NCBI RefSeq assembly: GCF_027921745.1 | Contig: NC_079240.1 | Location: 613,001 to 677,000 of the forward strand | DNA length: 64,000 nucleotides | Direction of reading: 5' to 3' | Origin: Schizosaccharomyces osmophilus | Lineage: Eukaryota; Ascomycota; Schizosaccharomycetes; Schizosaccharomycetales; Schizosaccharomycetaceae | Shown: piece after piece, positions 1 through 10,913 of the stretch | How the letters are laid out: every line of letters begins with the position of its first letter | Numbering within the stretch: the first letter of the stretch is position 1 | Program-made: the position numbers and the translations under genes | Notes under the pieces: model-generated | The model's input: only the letters and a program-made list of their open reading frames with translations | The model's database searches: none | What the model was told of the DNA's origin: nothing

Positions 1-551
1 TCATTTAGAAAGTGTCGCTCTTTTGATATTTTGCAATTTTGATTCCTAGATCTCCTTTCCCTCAAATCATCATAAATTAAGTGGAACCTAATTTGAACCA
101 GCATTTACAAAATCAAGGTTCTTTGTCATTTCGGGCATTTTTGCATTGATAATACCTATTCCGGTGATCCTCATTTGCTTACATACTATCCTTTGACTGA
201 ATTAGAGTCATCTTCGGCATCTTTCATTTTGGCTTTGTGTTTTATTTAAGTTTTCATCGTCTCTCTTTTATATCGTATTGCATTTTACTTTTCAATTTCA
301 CCTAATATCCTGATTATTAGGGTTTCGTCAGATTTTTTGTTTTCATTTTTGTCTATATTGAAATTACTTTGGGACAATCTCCATTATCCGCATATTCAAG
401 CTATTTAGACGACAATAGCCATTCCCTGATCGGAACTTTTCATAAAGATTCTTTGTTATTGATACATTCTCATTTTTTTTAAGGGGTTCTTCCTTCTTTT
501 CTGTATTCTACAGCTTTCGTTACACCCCGTAAAGTGAATTACTGATTCAAC
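1..551. other. Upstream region and leader of scw1
   Basis: No coding region is supported here. The DNA is AT-rich with many T-runs, including a T-rich stretch at about 471-480 and pyrimidine-rich sequence up to the ATG. This is typical of a fission-yeast promoter and 5' untranslated leader. No defined regulatory box was recognised. Confidence 0.5.
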
Positions 552-2195
552 ATGTTCGTTGGCTCACCCAGTGTAGGCAAACAGCCTCCTTTACTGTCTA
601 AGAAAAGAATTCCTGAATTGTCGAACGTTATGGACGATACTATTCGTGGTTCATCTTTGGTACCTGCCGGGATTTTGAACGGTGAAGATGAGGGCCAAAT
701 GTTGCATATGTCTCCCCAAAATCCAGAGCCGCAGCTAGGAAAAACCGATGCTGATTATCTACCCACCTACGCTTCCCTGAATCCATTGATGGAAAAGTCT
801 ACAACTCCCACTGGAAGATTGCTTGGTGGTTTGAATGGTGGAATGGCGTCTGCACCCCCCAAAATGGGAGTTCACTATCCACGTCTCTTTGCTATAAAAA
901 TTGATGATTTACCTCGAAATCTAACTGCTAGAGAGTTTTCATGCACTTTTCTGTTTGCTAGTAATGTTGTATCTACCGAAATTGTCCCTTCCGCTGATGA
1001 TACTGCTTATGGATTAACGGTGTTTTCTTCCAGAGACGCCGCTCTTTCAGCTCGTGATGTTTTACTTTCAAGTGAAGTTTATGGTCTTTGTAGCGTGACC
1101 GTCATTGATAATTACCGCAAAAGCAGTCAAACAAATGTTAGTGATGGAACGGAAGGCTCAGAAGGCAGTAGTCGCCTGTCTAGAAATCATTCTCCTATTC
1201 GTCAATTGTTTGGTAGTCGTGATTTATTTCGCCGTCCAAGCAATCATGTTTCAAATTCGGCTGTGGGCCATAATGATTCTGCTTATGATCACTCCAAAAC
1301 GCCTCTGTCTGAACATTTTGCAACTGCTCCTAATAGCGCTCTGCAATCCGATCGATTGTGGTCATCGTTCCCCGTGTCATATCCATTATCGTTGGCCAAT
1401 GCTTTATCGAAGGATGATGTCTCTTCCCCTACATGGTCACCTACGGCGAATAAAAGCGCTAACTCACGACAGGATACTGTTCCTCCTGTTATGAGATTCA
1501 ATTCACTTTCCATAAACACAAATGTTTCTCGACCCTATCTGTCTTCAGAGAAGGGAGGTTATGCTCATTCGAAGAGTGCTCAATCTCCTCATCCCAGAGT
1601 TCTCTCGGCCAATGGTGCTTTTGGAGTAAACAGTCCTCCTTTAACACCTTCTAATACCAGAGACTATCCATTGTCTGCCTCTGTACTACCTGCTACTCCA
1701 TTTTCACCTTACGCTTCGCATAATGGCATTCATCAAAGGATTCCTGCTACAACACCTACAAACATAAATCCTGCCGATCAAAATCCACCTTGTAATACTA
1801 TTTACGTTGGGAATCTTCCACCCTCTACTTCCGAAGATGAATTGAAGGCGCTTTTTTCAACGCAACCTGGCTACAAGCGTCTTTGTTTCCGTACCAAAGG
1901 AAATGGTCCAATGTGTTTTGTGGAGTTTGATAATATACCTTGTGCTATGGAAGCCTTGAAGACACTTCAGGGTGTGTGCTTAAGCAGTAGCATAAAGGGT
2001 GGTATTCGTCTTAGCTTTTCGAAAAACCCTTTGGGTGTACGTTCGTCGAGCTCTTCTCATAACCACGGTAATGTTCGTAATCTCCATTCCGGATCGATGA
2101 ACACTCATGGTGCTGGATTTTTCCTAAATGATACAGGACAGTATGATACACACAATAGCCCTAGTTGGGCCAACAATTTAATGTACGGTAAATAG
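552..2195 (+). CDS. scw1: RNA-binding protein Scw1 (RRM family)
   Basis: Single-exon protein of 547 residues. A clear C-terminal RNA-recognition motif lies at about residues 415-495, with RNP2 IYVGNLP and RNP1 MCFVEFD. A weaker, RRM-like stretch lies at about residues 110-195 ([14 protein letters not shown] and onward). The remainder is Ser/Pro/Asn-rich and probably disordered, as in the Whi3/Scw1 group. In S. pombe, Scw1 is a cytoplasmic mRNA-binding regulator of cell-wall integrity, polarity and septation; that role is taken from the family. The call rests on the C-terminal RRM and on its position beside skb15 and sts5, the S. pombe order. The ATG follows a pyrimidine-rich leader. No intron is needed. 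The ortholog assignment is strong, and the exact RNA target is inferred. Confidence 0.88.
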   Translation: MFVGSPSVGKQPPLLSKKRIPELSNVMDDTIRGSSLVPAGILNGEDEGQMLHMSPQNPEPQLGKTDADYLPTYASLNPLMEKSTTPTGRLLGGLNGGMASAPPKMGVHYPRLFAIKIDDLPRNLTAREFSCTFLFASNVVSTEIVPSADDTAYGLTVFSSRDAALSARDVLLSSEVYGLCSVTVIDNYRKSSQTNVSDGTEGSEGSSRLSRNHSPIRQLFGSRDLFRRPSNHVSNSAVGHNDSAYDHSKTPLSEHFATAPNSALQSDRLWSSFPVSYPLSLANALSKDDVSSPTWSPTANKSANSRQDTVPPVMRFNSLSINTNVSRPYLSSEKGGYAHSKSAQSPHPRVLSANGAFGVNSPPLTPSNTRDYPLSASVLPATPFSPYASHNGIHQRIPATTPTNINPADQNPPCNTIYVGNLPPSTSEDELKALFSTQPGYKRLCFRTKGNGPMCFVEFDNIPCAMEALKTLQGVCLSSSIKGGIRLSFSKNPLGVRSSSSSHNHGNVRNLHSGSMNTHGAGFFLNDTGQYDTHNSPSWANNLMYGK

Positions 2196-2778
2196 ATTCT
2201 CTCGGCATTTTTCAGATTCGCATTATAGCCCATTGCTGCCCGTTAGAGTGCCTTGTACTTCATGTTTTATATGCATTTTTGGTTTTTTTTTGATATACTT
2301 GCATGTTGATTTTTCGTTATTGGTTCATTGGAAACCTTCTAATTCATTTTTTAATTGCCAGAACTATAAAAGCCTTCCTTTATACTAAGACTTAACGCTT
2401 TTTATAGCAAAAGTACCGATGAGAGATTAGGAGAAAATTTTTAAAGGTTGTAGTTATTGGAAGGCTTTGTTTTTGAGGTCTGGTTGGTTTTATGTAACCA
2501 TACACTGCTGCTCTAAAATATTTCATATGTTTGCTATCTTTTTAAGTTCAAGTTGTTTGCTTTTCAAATGTTAATGAATAAATATGTTGAATTTAATAAT
2601 AAAAACAAATAGGATAGGTATAGGAAATTATGTGTAAGATAATTAATTTTACAGTGGTCATGCGAGCTAAAAAGGAATTTTTGGCTACCGTGCTATATTA
2701 TTTTATACCTATTGTAAACCCAAACCAAAAAGAAGCTATCTAAAAGTTCATTCTTTCTTTGTTATATCAGAATCACTT
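2196..2778. other. Convergent 3' region between scw1 and skb15
   Basis: AT-rich 3' flanks of two convergent genes. AATAAA-like signals occur (for example around 2576-2605). No ORF, RNA gene or repeat that I can support. Confidence 0.5.
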
Positions 2779-3991
2779 TTATTCGACGCGGGCACGTTTT
2801 GTGCGCTTAGAAGAGGTCGCCTTTTCTGTTGACTCATCCAAAGAATCGCTGCTTTCAGAATCAGATTCGCTTTCATTAGATTCTTCATTGATATTGGCAG
2901 CATCTATTACAGGCCCATTTACCGCTGATTCCATGGCAACTATGCATGTAATTCTGTTCCCTTCCGGGGCTTGTAATTCCATTACTTTATTGAAGGTTTT
3001 ATCCCAAACGTGTACAGAGCCGTCGGAGCTAGCAGAAACGAGATTATCCGACGTAGCATAAATAGCTTTCACTCTATTAAAAACGTTAGTATTTATTGCG
3101 ATAAATAGGAAGGAAAAACAAGGTACCTTTTTTCATGAGCAGCGAATTCATTAATCAGGTCTCCGGTATGTACGTCAAAGACCTTTAAGGAACCATTGTC
3201 GCAACCAACAATCAAGTTTGATTGAAACAAACAAAGACAGTTAAGCTGCGTACTAGATTGATAACTAAAAACGGAGCTTAAATCCTAAGAAAAAAAGACG
3301 GTTAGCAAAGAATGCAAATTGTCTGTATAAGTAAAAGTAAAAATAAAATATACATACAAGTTTAAAACCTTCTAAACCACGTCGTGACATGACAACGAAA
3401 GAGGAATCATTAAGGAATAGAATGCCTTCAGGAATAAACGACAAAGGTAATATCTTTCCACCTTTACCACGAATGAGATCCCAAAGACGAAGTTTGCTAT
3501 CTCCTCCAACGCTGAAAGCAAGCTTTTCAGAAGGATGAACAGCAATTCCGCTAATGCCTTTTTGGGAGGAAGACTTCAAGGTATGAACAAGTAACCAAGA
3601 ATCTCTAGACCACATAGTAATTTGGCCATTATCATGACAAGCTAACAAGTGTTTCCTGGTAAAGCACAGATTACGAGAAATTGCGTTTGGCAAGTCTGTA
3701 GGAATAGCCAAGTCAGCTATTTGAATATTACGGCTATGATCGTAAATCCTAAAAGCAAGTTAATAAAACGATTTCATAAAAGCAATTAGACGGTAAAACC
3801 AAAGGATAAATGACTTACTTTATAGTTTCATCTGAACTGGTAGATGCTAACTGGAGGCCATTCGTAGCCAAAGCTGTGAGAGCACTATCATGAGCCTCAA
3901 ACAGCCACAAGGGTTTCGATTCTTTCAGCTTCAGGTCTGCATCTACGCCATACATGAGGTGAGAATATGTTCCAATGACGATTCTAAGCAT
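2779..3991 (-). CDS. skb15: WD-repeat protein Skb15 (PAK inhibitor / Mak11 family)
   Basis: Four exons on the minus strand give 338 residues: 3819-3991, 3358-3748, 3127-3284 and 2779-3073. Introns are 53-73 bases with GTAAGT, GTATGT and GTACCT donors and AG acceptors, and the frame is kept throughout. WD-like units are visible, such as LASTSSDETIKIYD, GGDSKLRLWD and SASSDGSVHVWD. The C-terminus is acidic and serine-rich and ends in a basic tail (SKRTKRARVE), suggesting nuclear or nucleolar targeting. In S. pombe Skb15 binds and inhibits the PAK kinase Shk1. The budding-yeast relative Mak11 works in 60S biogenesis. Both roles come from family knowledge. Neighbours match S. pombe. Confidence 0.88.
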
Positions 3992-6047
3992 TTTGATGAA
4001 AAATGATGTTCCAACCTGGTAAACGCTGTGTGAGCTGAATAAAACAAGAGGAAGTCCTTATTTAATTTTGAAAATTCCTTTCTTTAGCGTGAGTAGAAGA
4101 GGGAGCAAAAAGTTCCACTTTTTTTCGTATGGTGTATGGTGGAAATGAATCCAACCTTTCCTAACGGATTGTTACTAGTTGTGAATCCAGCCTGTAACGT
4201 AAATTCACAGATGGTCTTTTTCTAGTCTGACTTGTAAAATAAAAAAAGAAAGAACAAATATAAGAAAGTGTATGTTCCTTACGTTCACTTGGGGTACAGG
4301 TACGGTCGGGATGAACGATGAAAATTTTTTCAAAATATGACAAACATTCCTTTCACTGGTTTCCTCTTCCAATAATCCCGATGTAGTCAGCGATCGTATC
4401 TGAAGCTTTCGTATCAAGAAAAGAATTGACGCTTTTCTCCATTGCTGTTTTCACACCATTGCTTTATTTACTAGTGCAATGTGCTTGAACGTGCTAAATA
4501 GAGCGTAGAATCAATCAAAGAATAGAAGGAATTACTAAGAGGTATCTTGTTTTCTTTCAACTAGCTTTTCTCTTAATTTAATTTAAATTCGATTGTTCTT
4601 TTAATTGTCAATTTATAATTATTATATGAGCATTAGTTAGGATAGCTTTGCTGGCAGGGCTAATATACTTGTTTGATAACATATTCGTCAGTTTTACCGT
4701 ACTGTTATTATATGTATATAAGTGAATTCAGTTAAAGCCACGTATTTAAACTTGGAAAGCAATTACCGTTGTATTCCGTTCACTTCATCCTTGCAGAGTG
4801 CATGCGATGGTATATCGTCTTACAGGAGGTAATGTATGGTCCATAGAATTTTCGTTTGAAACGCTTTCTCATGTCAAACTAATTTTTACTTCGTTCAACT
4901 TCTTCTCTGAAATTTTTTGCATTAGGGATTTTTCTTATTTTTGTTTTATTTTTATTGATTTTGGATTGTTTATTTATTTATATTTTTTACACAGCGTAAC
5001 AGTTTACAGTTCCATATAGCAGATACCGAAGGCTAGTGGTGTTTGTAACAGGAATCCTCTTTTGTCTACGTCAGGACTTAAGCTGTCATCTGCCTACACC
5101 GAGCAATCTAGGACGCGAATGGTTTTCGCTATAACAGTACTATTTCGTTTGTTCAGCTTTAATAGAAATTGTTAAAATAAAGTTGGAATAAAAGCCTTAA
5201 TAACAGCTGTATTCCTTGCTCTAGAGGAGACATTTTTTATTGGTTCTTCTCAACCTTCGTTCTCTCGTTTCATACCCATCATTCTACGTCTTTTTCTTCT
5301 CATTCTTTCGTTGTAAACTTCCCCCCAGCAGTCTCACGATCACAATATTCCTTTGTTCATTTCCTCTTTGCATTTGTCTACTTAAATAAGTTTGTGAGGT
5401 CAAAGTTCTCTTCAACTTTAATCAATCTCGTTAACGAACTTCCGGAAGCGAAACATTACTCCTTTTACATTTCGTTAAACCGGATAAAGAGTTATATCAC
5501 ATTTCATCAAAGGCTTTGCTAAACGAAAAGAAAGTAATCTTGTGAATTACGTCGTTCGATTTCTTTCAGGTGCAGTGAAAAAAAGTTTTCAGCGAAACGT
5601 TCTGCAGCTGATCTTCTTACCATTCACACCTTTTTTCTCCTATTCCTTTTGGGCAGTTTTTGACTTTCCCTGCCTTCTAAACCTTTTTTTTGGTGGGAAA
5701 ATCATCACTTTGTAACTTCATCTTGTATTTCCCCTATTCTACGTCTTTTGTTTCGTTTTGGTACCTTTTTGTTGGCACTGTTTTAAATCTCATTTCCTTA
5801 CATCTCCCTTCGTTTTCTTGTTTATTATTTTTTAACCAAGTTTATTCCCGAATAACCCTATCGCCAGTACAAACCCACTACGACTAGACAAACCTCGTGT
5901 TTTCTCCTATTTATCTTTGGTTAATTAATTGTTTTTAGATAGATTCTTTATTCCCTTGTTTGTGTCTTTCTATTTTCTTTCTCTGTTTTATATCGTTTAC
6001 CATCTTTATTTTTCATTTTTGTCTTTTCTTTTTCCCTAGTTCGTGCC
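3992..6047. other. Long divergent spacer, skb15 promoter and sts5 leader
   Basis: About 2 kb with no supported protein gene; the ORFs here lack ATG or are low-complexity. 5400-6047 is increasingly pyrimidine-rich and probably the long sts5 5' untranslated leader. A less AT-rich island at about 5018-5145, with a GCAGAT/ATCTGC pairing, stands out and is described as a finding. Confidence 0.45.
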
Positions 6048-9000
6048 ATGGGTGAAGAGTTTCAAAATGACTTTTCTTACAGGGTAAATCCGTTGCTTCA
6101 GGATTCGACCAATTTACAGGCCAGCCCTAATTTAATCAATAATGCTAGTTCTGCTAGTATGAACTCTCGTTTGGGCTCTGCTCAACCGGCTGTCTCTTCC
6201 GGCGCTTCTTCTTCCATGAATCGTCCAACCTGGCTCCCTTTGCAGCAACATATTCATCATTTACGTCATACGAGCCTTTTGCCGGCCGTGGAGTCTTCTT
6301 TTGTTCATGGTCATGGCCATGGTTCTGGTTCTGGTCACCGTCGAAGTGCTAGTGCTGGTATTAATGTGAACACTTCCATGTCCAATTCTTCTTCTTTTTC
6401 TCATCCCTCTTCTGCAAATTTTTACCCTCAAGTGACTCCAACCTCTTCTTTTTATCCTTCTAGCGTCTTTTCCACACCACCATCATCTGCTGATTCTTTC
6501 AATGCTAGTCCTACGGTCTCCTCCAAATATAACTTGGCTCCATCCAACGTCTCTCCCGTATTACCGAACGTTGCTAATAGTCCTCGTCGACATAGTAAAA
6601 GTCACAGTGTAAATACTGTCTCTTCTCCTGCCATGTCATCTTTACCTCCTTTATCCTCACATGCTTTGCCTTCCGTCCCCGTCAAAAACTCTCCTCTGCC
6701 GCCTTTGAATTCCGTTCCTCCCTTGTTGCGCCCTCAACCTCGGAATTTGGATGGTCGGTGGCGCCCTTCGGCATCTCAAAATAACAGTCCCACGCATTCT
6801 ACCAACCCTTCCTTTTCCGGGAACATTGTAAATCAGCCTTCTTCCACTCTTCGTCCTGATGGAGGAGGACACAGACATCGACGGTCTACAGGAAGTTTGA
6901 GCGTCAATTCTTCAATACCATCCTCGAATAACTACCCGGTTGGTGGGCATGGTAATACTCGTAGAAACCTATTTTCTCCTTACCTACCTCAGTCATCAAT
7001 CCCGTCCTTGCTGGCTGAACATCGCTTGATAACCGGCGTGCTGATTGTTAGCAAGAAAAACCGATCTGATGCTTTTGTCCATGTGAACGGTTTAGATGCA
7101 GAAGTTTTCATTTGTGGCTCCAAGGATAGAAATCGTGCTCTGGAAGGAGATGTTGTTGCCGTCGAACTCCTCGATGTTGAAGAGGTATGGGCCGGCAAAC
7201 TTGAAAAAGAAGAAAATCGGCGTCGTAAGGATCCTATTTCCTCTAGGGGTTCTTTAGACAACCTAGGAACTGATTCCGTCCTATTTGAAGTCCCTCAGCG
7301 ATCAGTAATTAAGGCTCGTGATGACGAGCAAGTAGAAGGCCAAACATTATTTCTGCTTGACCAAAAGCAGCTGAGTACTGAAGAAAAGCCCAGGTATGCT
7401 GGCCATGTCGTTGCAGTCTTGCAGCGGGCTCCGGGACAGGTGTTTTCTGGATCTTTGGGCATTTTGCGACCCAGCAGTGCTGCGAACAAAGAAAGACAAG
7501 GTTCTACTAATGCAAGTCAAGGTCCCACAACAGTTTCTGGAGAGAAACCCAAGATTGTCTGGTTCAAGCCTTCGGATAAGCGTGTTCCTTTAATTGCTAT
7601 ACCAACTGAACAAGCACCTTCAGACTTTTTAGAAAATGACCAAAAGTATTCCGATAGCCTCTTTTTAGCTTCTATAAAGCGTTGGCCTGTAACTTCCCTG
7701 CATCCTTTTGGAATGCTCGTAGGTGAGCTTGGTCCAATGAATTATATCGAATCACAAGTGGCTGCGCTCCTTCATGATACAGGTGCTCACACTGAGCCTT
7801 GGGAGGGTTCTGCCGCCGCTTCAGCGTCTTCTTCTTTAGATGCATTATCGAATGACTTTTTAAACAATACGAATCGAAGTGATTATCGCTCGGAAGATGT
7901 CTTTTTGTTCACTGGTCATAAGCGTCATGACAACCCCGTTTACTCGGATAACAACGTTGATGATTTTTCGAATCCCTTTGTTTCTTCTGCTTTTCATATT
8001 CGCCCAACTGGCAATGGCTATCACGTCGGTATTCACATCACAGATGTTTCACGCGTAATTGAACCAGGATCGCCGCTTGACCGTGAATTGCAGCGTCGTG
8101 GTAATACAGTAAGTTTATGTCAACGAACTGTTCCCTTATTTCCACCTGCCTTGGGAGATGCCCTCACGTTAAAAGAAGGTAAAGATTGCTACACAATTTC
8201 GTTATTGTTAGACGTCTCTTCTTCCGGAAAGATCCGGGGCACTTGGGTGGGCTGGGCAGTTATCCATCCTCGAAAGACTTACTCTATGGAAAAGGCGAAT
8301 GAACTTTTGGAAACTGATCCTCGCTTGAAGTTGTTTAATGCTGTTAGTTCTCGTATTCGAGTTCATCATCTCGGCACTGATATTCCTTTGGATCGGTATT
8401 GCAAATTGTTCCGACGATGGGACGAAGAAAGTACCAGCTTTGATCCCAAGCAGACGAATCTTTTTGCGTCATCACCGGTAGAGGTTTTGCGTGAAACTCT
8501 TCTAGATGCCGCTAATCGAGCTGTGGCTGCCCACTTACGAAGAGAATTCCGCGACAACGCATTTTTGAGAGTACAAAAAATGCCAAGCCGTGAAAATTGT
8601 CGAATGTTGCAGAGTATGGCTGTTCAAATGGGTTGTGTATTAGATCTTTCAAGTCCGAAATCATTGCTGCGATCATTATGCTTGATTGATGATGATACAA
8701 TTCGTAACATACTCCAACTTTGCTACTATAAGATCACACCTCGAGCAGTGTACGAAATGCCTAAGTACCGCCCCAATATAACTATGAACATGCTGAATAT
8801 GACATTGGATGATGAGACAGATGATTTGACTCATTTCACTGAACCACTTGATAGATATGCTGATTTAGTTGTACATTATCAGCTGCAATTACTATTACAA
8901 GGAGAAAATGCGTCAGAAAAGCGTCTACGTGTTTGGTCTCAAGCAGCAAATGATATCAGTCGTCGACTTGTGATAAGCAAATTCGCACAAGAAACTAGTG

Positions 9001-9305
9001 TGCATGTCAAGATATTCAGTGAATGGATAGAGAAGCATCAACCTTGGCAGGATGGTGTTGTGTGCTTCATTGCTCCTTCATACTTCGATGTATTTTTCCC
9101 TGGTCTGGGGATGGAGAAGCGTGTTCATTTGGATCTATTAAACTTAATTCACGTTCGTTATGAAGAGGACCAGGGTGTACTATCGTTGTATAGTGAAGAT
9201 GGAGCGGTGAAGGTTGTAAAATTGCTATGTCCCGTTCGGGTGAAGTTATTTACTCAACTTTCAACTCCTCCTTTGATAAATGTCTCTAAAGCGGAATTCA
9301 ATTAG
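6048..9305 (+). CDS. sts5: Sts5, Ssd1/Dis3L2-like RNB-fold mRNA regulator
   Basis: Single-exon protein of 1085 residues. Residues 1-315 are Ser/Asn/Pro-rich and disordered, with a His/Gly/Ser run (HGHGHGSGSGH). Cold-shock-like segments follow, with ITGVLIVSKKNRSDAFVHV near residue 325 and GHVVAVLQRAPGQVFSG near residue 450. The RNase II/RNB fold spans roughly 615-930 (YHVGIHITDVSRVIEPGSPL). The usual aspartate-rich DxDD catalytic signature is not preserved where expected; the segment reads VDDFSNPF. This agrees with the Ssd1/Sts5 branch being RNA-binding but catalytically dead. S. pombe Sts5 joins P-bodies and represses polarity mRNAs under control of the NDR kinase Orb6. Basic motifs such as HRRSAS and HRHRRSTGS resemble Orb6/14-3-3 sites. 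Starting at 6048 gives an N-terminus like the family. Confidence 0.9.
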   Translation: MGEEFQNDFSYRVNPLLQDSTNLQASPNLINNASSASMNSRLGSAQPAVSSGASSSMNRPTWLPLQQHIHHLRHTSLLPAVESSFVHGHGHGSGSGHRRSASAGINVNTSMSNSSSFSHPSSANFYPQVTPTSSFYPSSVFSTPPSSADSFNASPTVSSKYNLAPSNVSPVLPNVANSPRRHSKSHSVNTVSSPAMSSLPPLSSHALPSVPVKNSPLPPLNSVPPLLRPQPRNLDGRWRPSASQNNSPTHSTNPSFSGNIVNQPSSTLRPDGGGHRHRRSTGSLSVNSSIPSSNNYPVGGHGNTRRNLFSPYLPQSSIPSLLAEHRLITGVLIVSKKNRSDAFVHVNGLDAEVFICGSKDRNRALEGDVVAVELLDVEEVWAGKLEKEENRRRKDPISSRGSLDNLGTDSVLFEVPQRSVIKARDDEQVEGQTLFLLDQKQLSTEEKPRYAGHVVAVLQRAPGQVFSGSLGILRPSSAANKERQGSTNASQGPTTVSGEKPKIVWFKPSDKRVPLIAIPTEQAPSDFLENDQKYSDSLFLASIKRWPVTSLHPFGMLVGELGPMNYIESQVAALLHDTGAHTEPWEGSAAASASSSLDALSNDFLNNTNRSDYRSEDVFLFTGHKRHDNPVYSDNNVDDFSNPFVSSAFHIRPTGNGYHVGIHITDVSRVIEPGSPLDRELQRRGNTVSLCQRTVPLFPPALGDALTLKEGKDCYTISLLLDVSSSGKIRGTWVGWAVIHPRKTYSMEKANELLETDPRLKLFNAVSSRIRVHHLGTDIPLDRYCKLFRRWDEESTSFDPKQTNLFASSPVEVLRETLLDAANRAVAAHLRREFRDNAFLRVQKMPSRENCRMLQSMAVQMGCVLDLSSPKSLLRSLCLIDDDTIRNILQLCYYKITPRAVYEMPKYRPNITMNMLNMTLDDETDDLTHFTEPLDRYADLVVHYQLQLLLQGENASEKRLRVWSQAANDISRRLVISKFAQETSVHVKIFSEWIEKHQPWQDGVVCFIAPSYFDVFFPGLGMEKRVHLDLLNLIHVRYEEDQGVLSLYSEDGAVKVVKLLCPVRVKLFTQLSTPPLINVSKAEFN

Positions 9306-10173
9306 TTTGATTTTTAAGGTAAATCACCTAAGTCTAAAAAGATACATCACAGTCTTAATTCCGAAGTTTGTTGGTTAGAAGTTTACCATATAAAAATGCG
9401 GATGGGGTTTGATTCCGTTTGCATGCGTACTGACATTCACCAACACAACTTGCGTGTGTCTAATAAATTATACTGCACTAATTTTGTATTGCCAATTATA
9501 ATGATAATGATTACTGAAAAACGCATTTATGTATATAAATTTTTATTTGGGTGTGAGAGTGCTTGCACATTCATTTATTCTGCTATATTGCAACCTTATG
9601 CTGTATGACTTTCTACACGATATGAGTAAGAGAGCTTTTTCACCAAAGATCGGCCAAAGGAAGCTGAATCTCGAAGACTCTGCGCTGTAATAAAGTCATA
9701 AGATACATTTGTAAATTGCAAACCATATCTATGTTTTCAAGCATATAAGCCTTTTAAATAGTATCAGAGAAACTCAAATGTTCTACACTAGTGTGGTATT
9801 TAAGCTTGCGGGATCTGGCTCAAAACTTAGTTGGCATTAAGGTCTATAGCATAGTAAAAACAAAAACAATTAAATGAACATGAATTATGATCTTTTACTT
9901 AACGTTACACATACAATTCCTTTCTTCCCTACCGGTCCTTTTTAAGTAGGTATGTTACTTGGGGTTACGAAACGAAGAAATACGCGTAGCACGAAAATCA
10001 TTATTCTTCTTTTGCAAACCAACTGTAAAAACAACAGTCCTCATTAGAAGCACTCAAAAGAATGTTATTTGGGATTTAAGTTGGTTTTAAAGCACTGTAT
10101 TTGATCGACTATTTTTCGTAGTTCCTTTATCCAACATCATTCTTCAAGTTTTAGTTCTTGCTAGTGTTATACA
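9306..10173. other. Spacer between sts5 and the histone-fold gene
   Basis: The 3' flank of sts5 and the promoter of the next gene. The only clear motif is ACGCGT at 9982-9987, listed separately. Short ORFs (for example 9396-9608) have no coding character. Confidence 0.45.
9982..9987. promoter_or_regulatory. MluI/MCB-type hexamer upstream of histone-fold gene
   Basis: A perfect ACGCGT lies 187 bases before the ATG of the Dpb3-like gene. In yeasts this is the core site of MBF, which drives G1/S transcription of replication genes. A single hexamer could occur by chance, so function is only inferred. Confidence 0.35.
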
Positions 10174-10485
10174 ATGGAGAAGCCTCTTGGAAAAACTGTG
10201 CTGCCGCTAAGCAGGGTCAAAAAGATTATAAAACAAGACGAGGATATCCATTCCTGTTCCAACGCTTCTGCTCTTTTGGTGTCTGTTGCAACTGTACGTA
10301 CTATTAATTATTTGTGACAAGCTAATCGTATTCATATGTAGGAGATGTTTATTCAAAAACTTGCAGACCAATCATTTCAATTGGCTAAATTACAAAAAAG
10401 AAAAGGTATTCAGTATCGTGACGTTGCTGATGTTGTTCGCAAAGACGATCAATTCGAGTTTTTGTCTGATTTATTCTCTCTTTAG
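10174..10485 (+). CDS. Small histone-fold protein, Dpb3/POLE4/CHRAC15 type
   Basis: Two exons, 10174-10293 and 10342-10485, encode 87 residues. The intron (10294-10341) has a GTACGT donor and TAG acceptor. The protein starts MEKPLGKTVLPLSRVKKIIK, the classic alpha-1 of an H2A/NF-YC-like fold. It continues with an ALLVSVATEMFIQKLADQS helix and ends FEFLSDLFSL, closely resembling POLE4 and CHRAC1. Such proteins pair with a Dpb4-like partner in DNA polymerase epsilon (Dpb3) or in ISWI/CHRAC remodellers (Dls1). I believe S. pombe has a Dpb3 gene at this locus, but sequence alone does not separate the two roles, so no symbol is given. The short length, limited to the fold, is typical. The CDS is well supported and the complex is uncertain. 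Confidence 0.85.
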
Positions 10486-10854
10486 CTAGTTATGGAATTT
10501 ATTATGTGGTAAGTTATGAAATGAAAAGATGACAAACATGTCTCATCGCCGGCAAACATAAGTTTAAAAAAACAGTATTGCGTTTTCTAAAAAGTGCAAG
10601 TTCCAAAGGTTTGGCGCGTAGAAGCAACAAGACCATGTTTTTGTTAAACTTTCAGTTTATTTTCAAAATACTTGAAATAATGGTCTGAACCTTTAACATA
10701 GACATGACTGCGTATTATGCAAAGCATAAGAAGGGATACAGGCTTCAGAATGTTTGTCAAACAAAGAATCTCCAATTTGGGATTTGAAGAAGCATTAACT
10801 GATTCTTATTTCATGAAAAAATCGATGGTTGCAATTTGTAACATGTTAATTCTC

Positions 10855-10913
<59 letters not shown>

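Noticed and set aside
4798-5019. 73-codon ORF in the sts5 upstream region
   Set aside because: It starts with GTG, is Phe/Ile/Tyr-rich from T-rich DNA, and stops before the foldable island.
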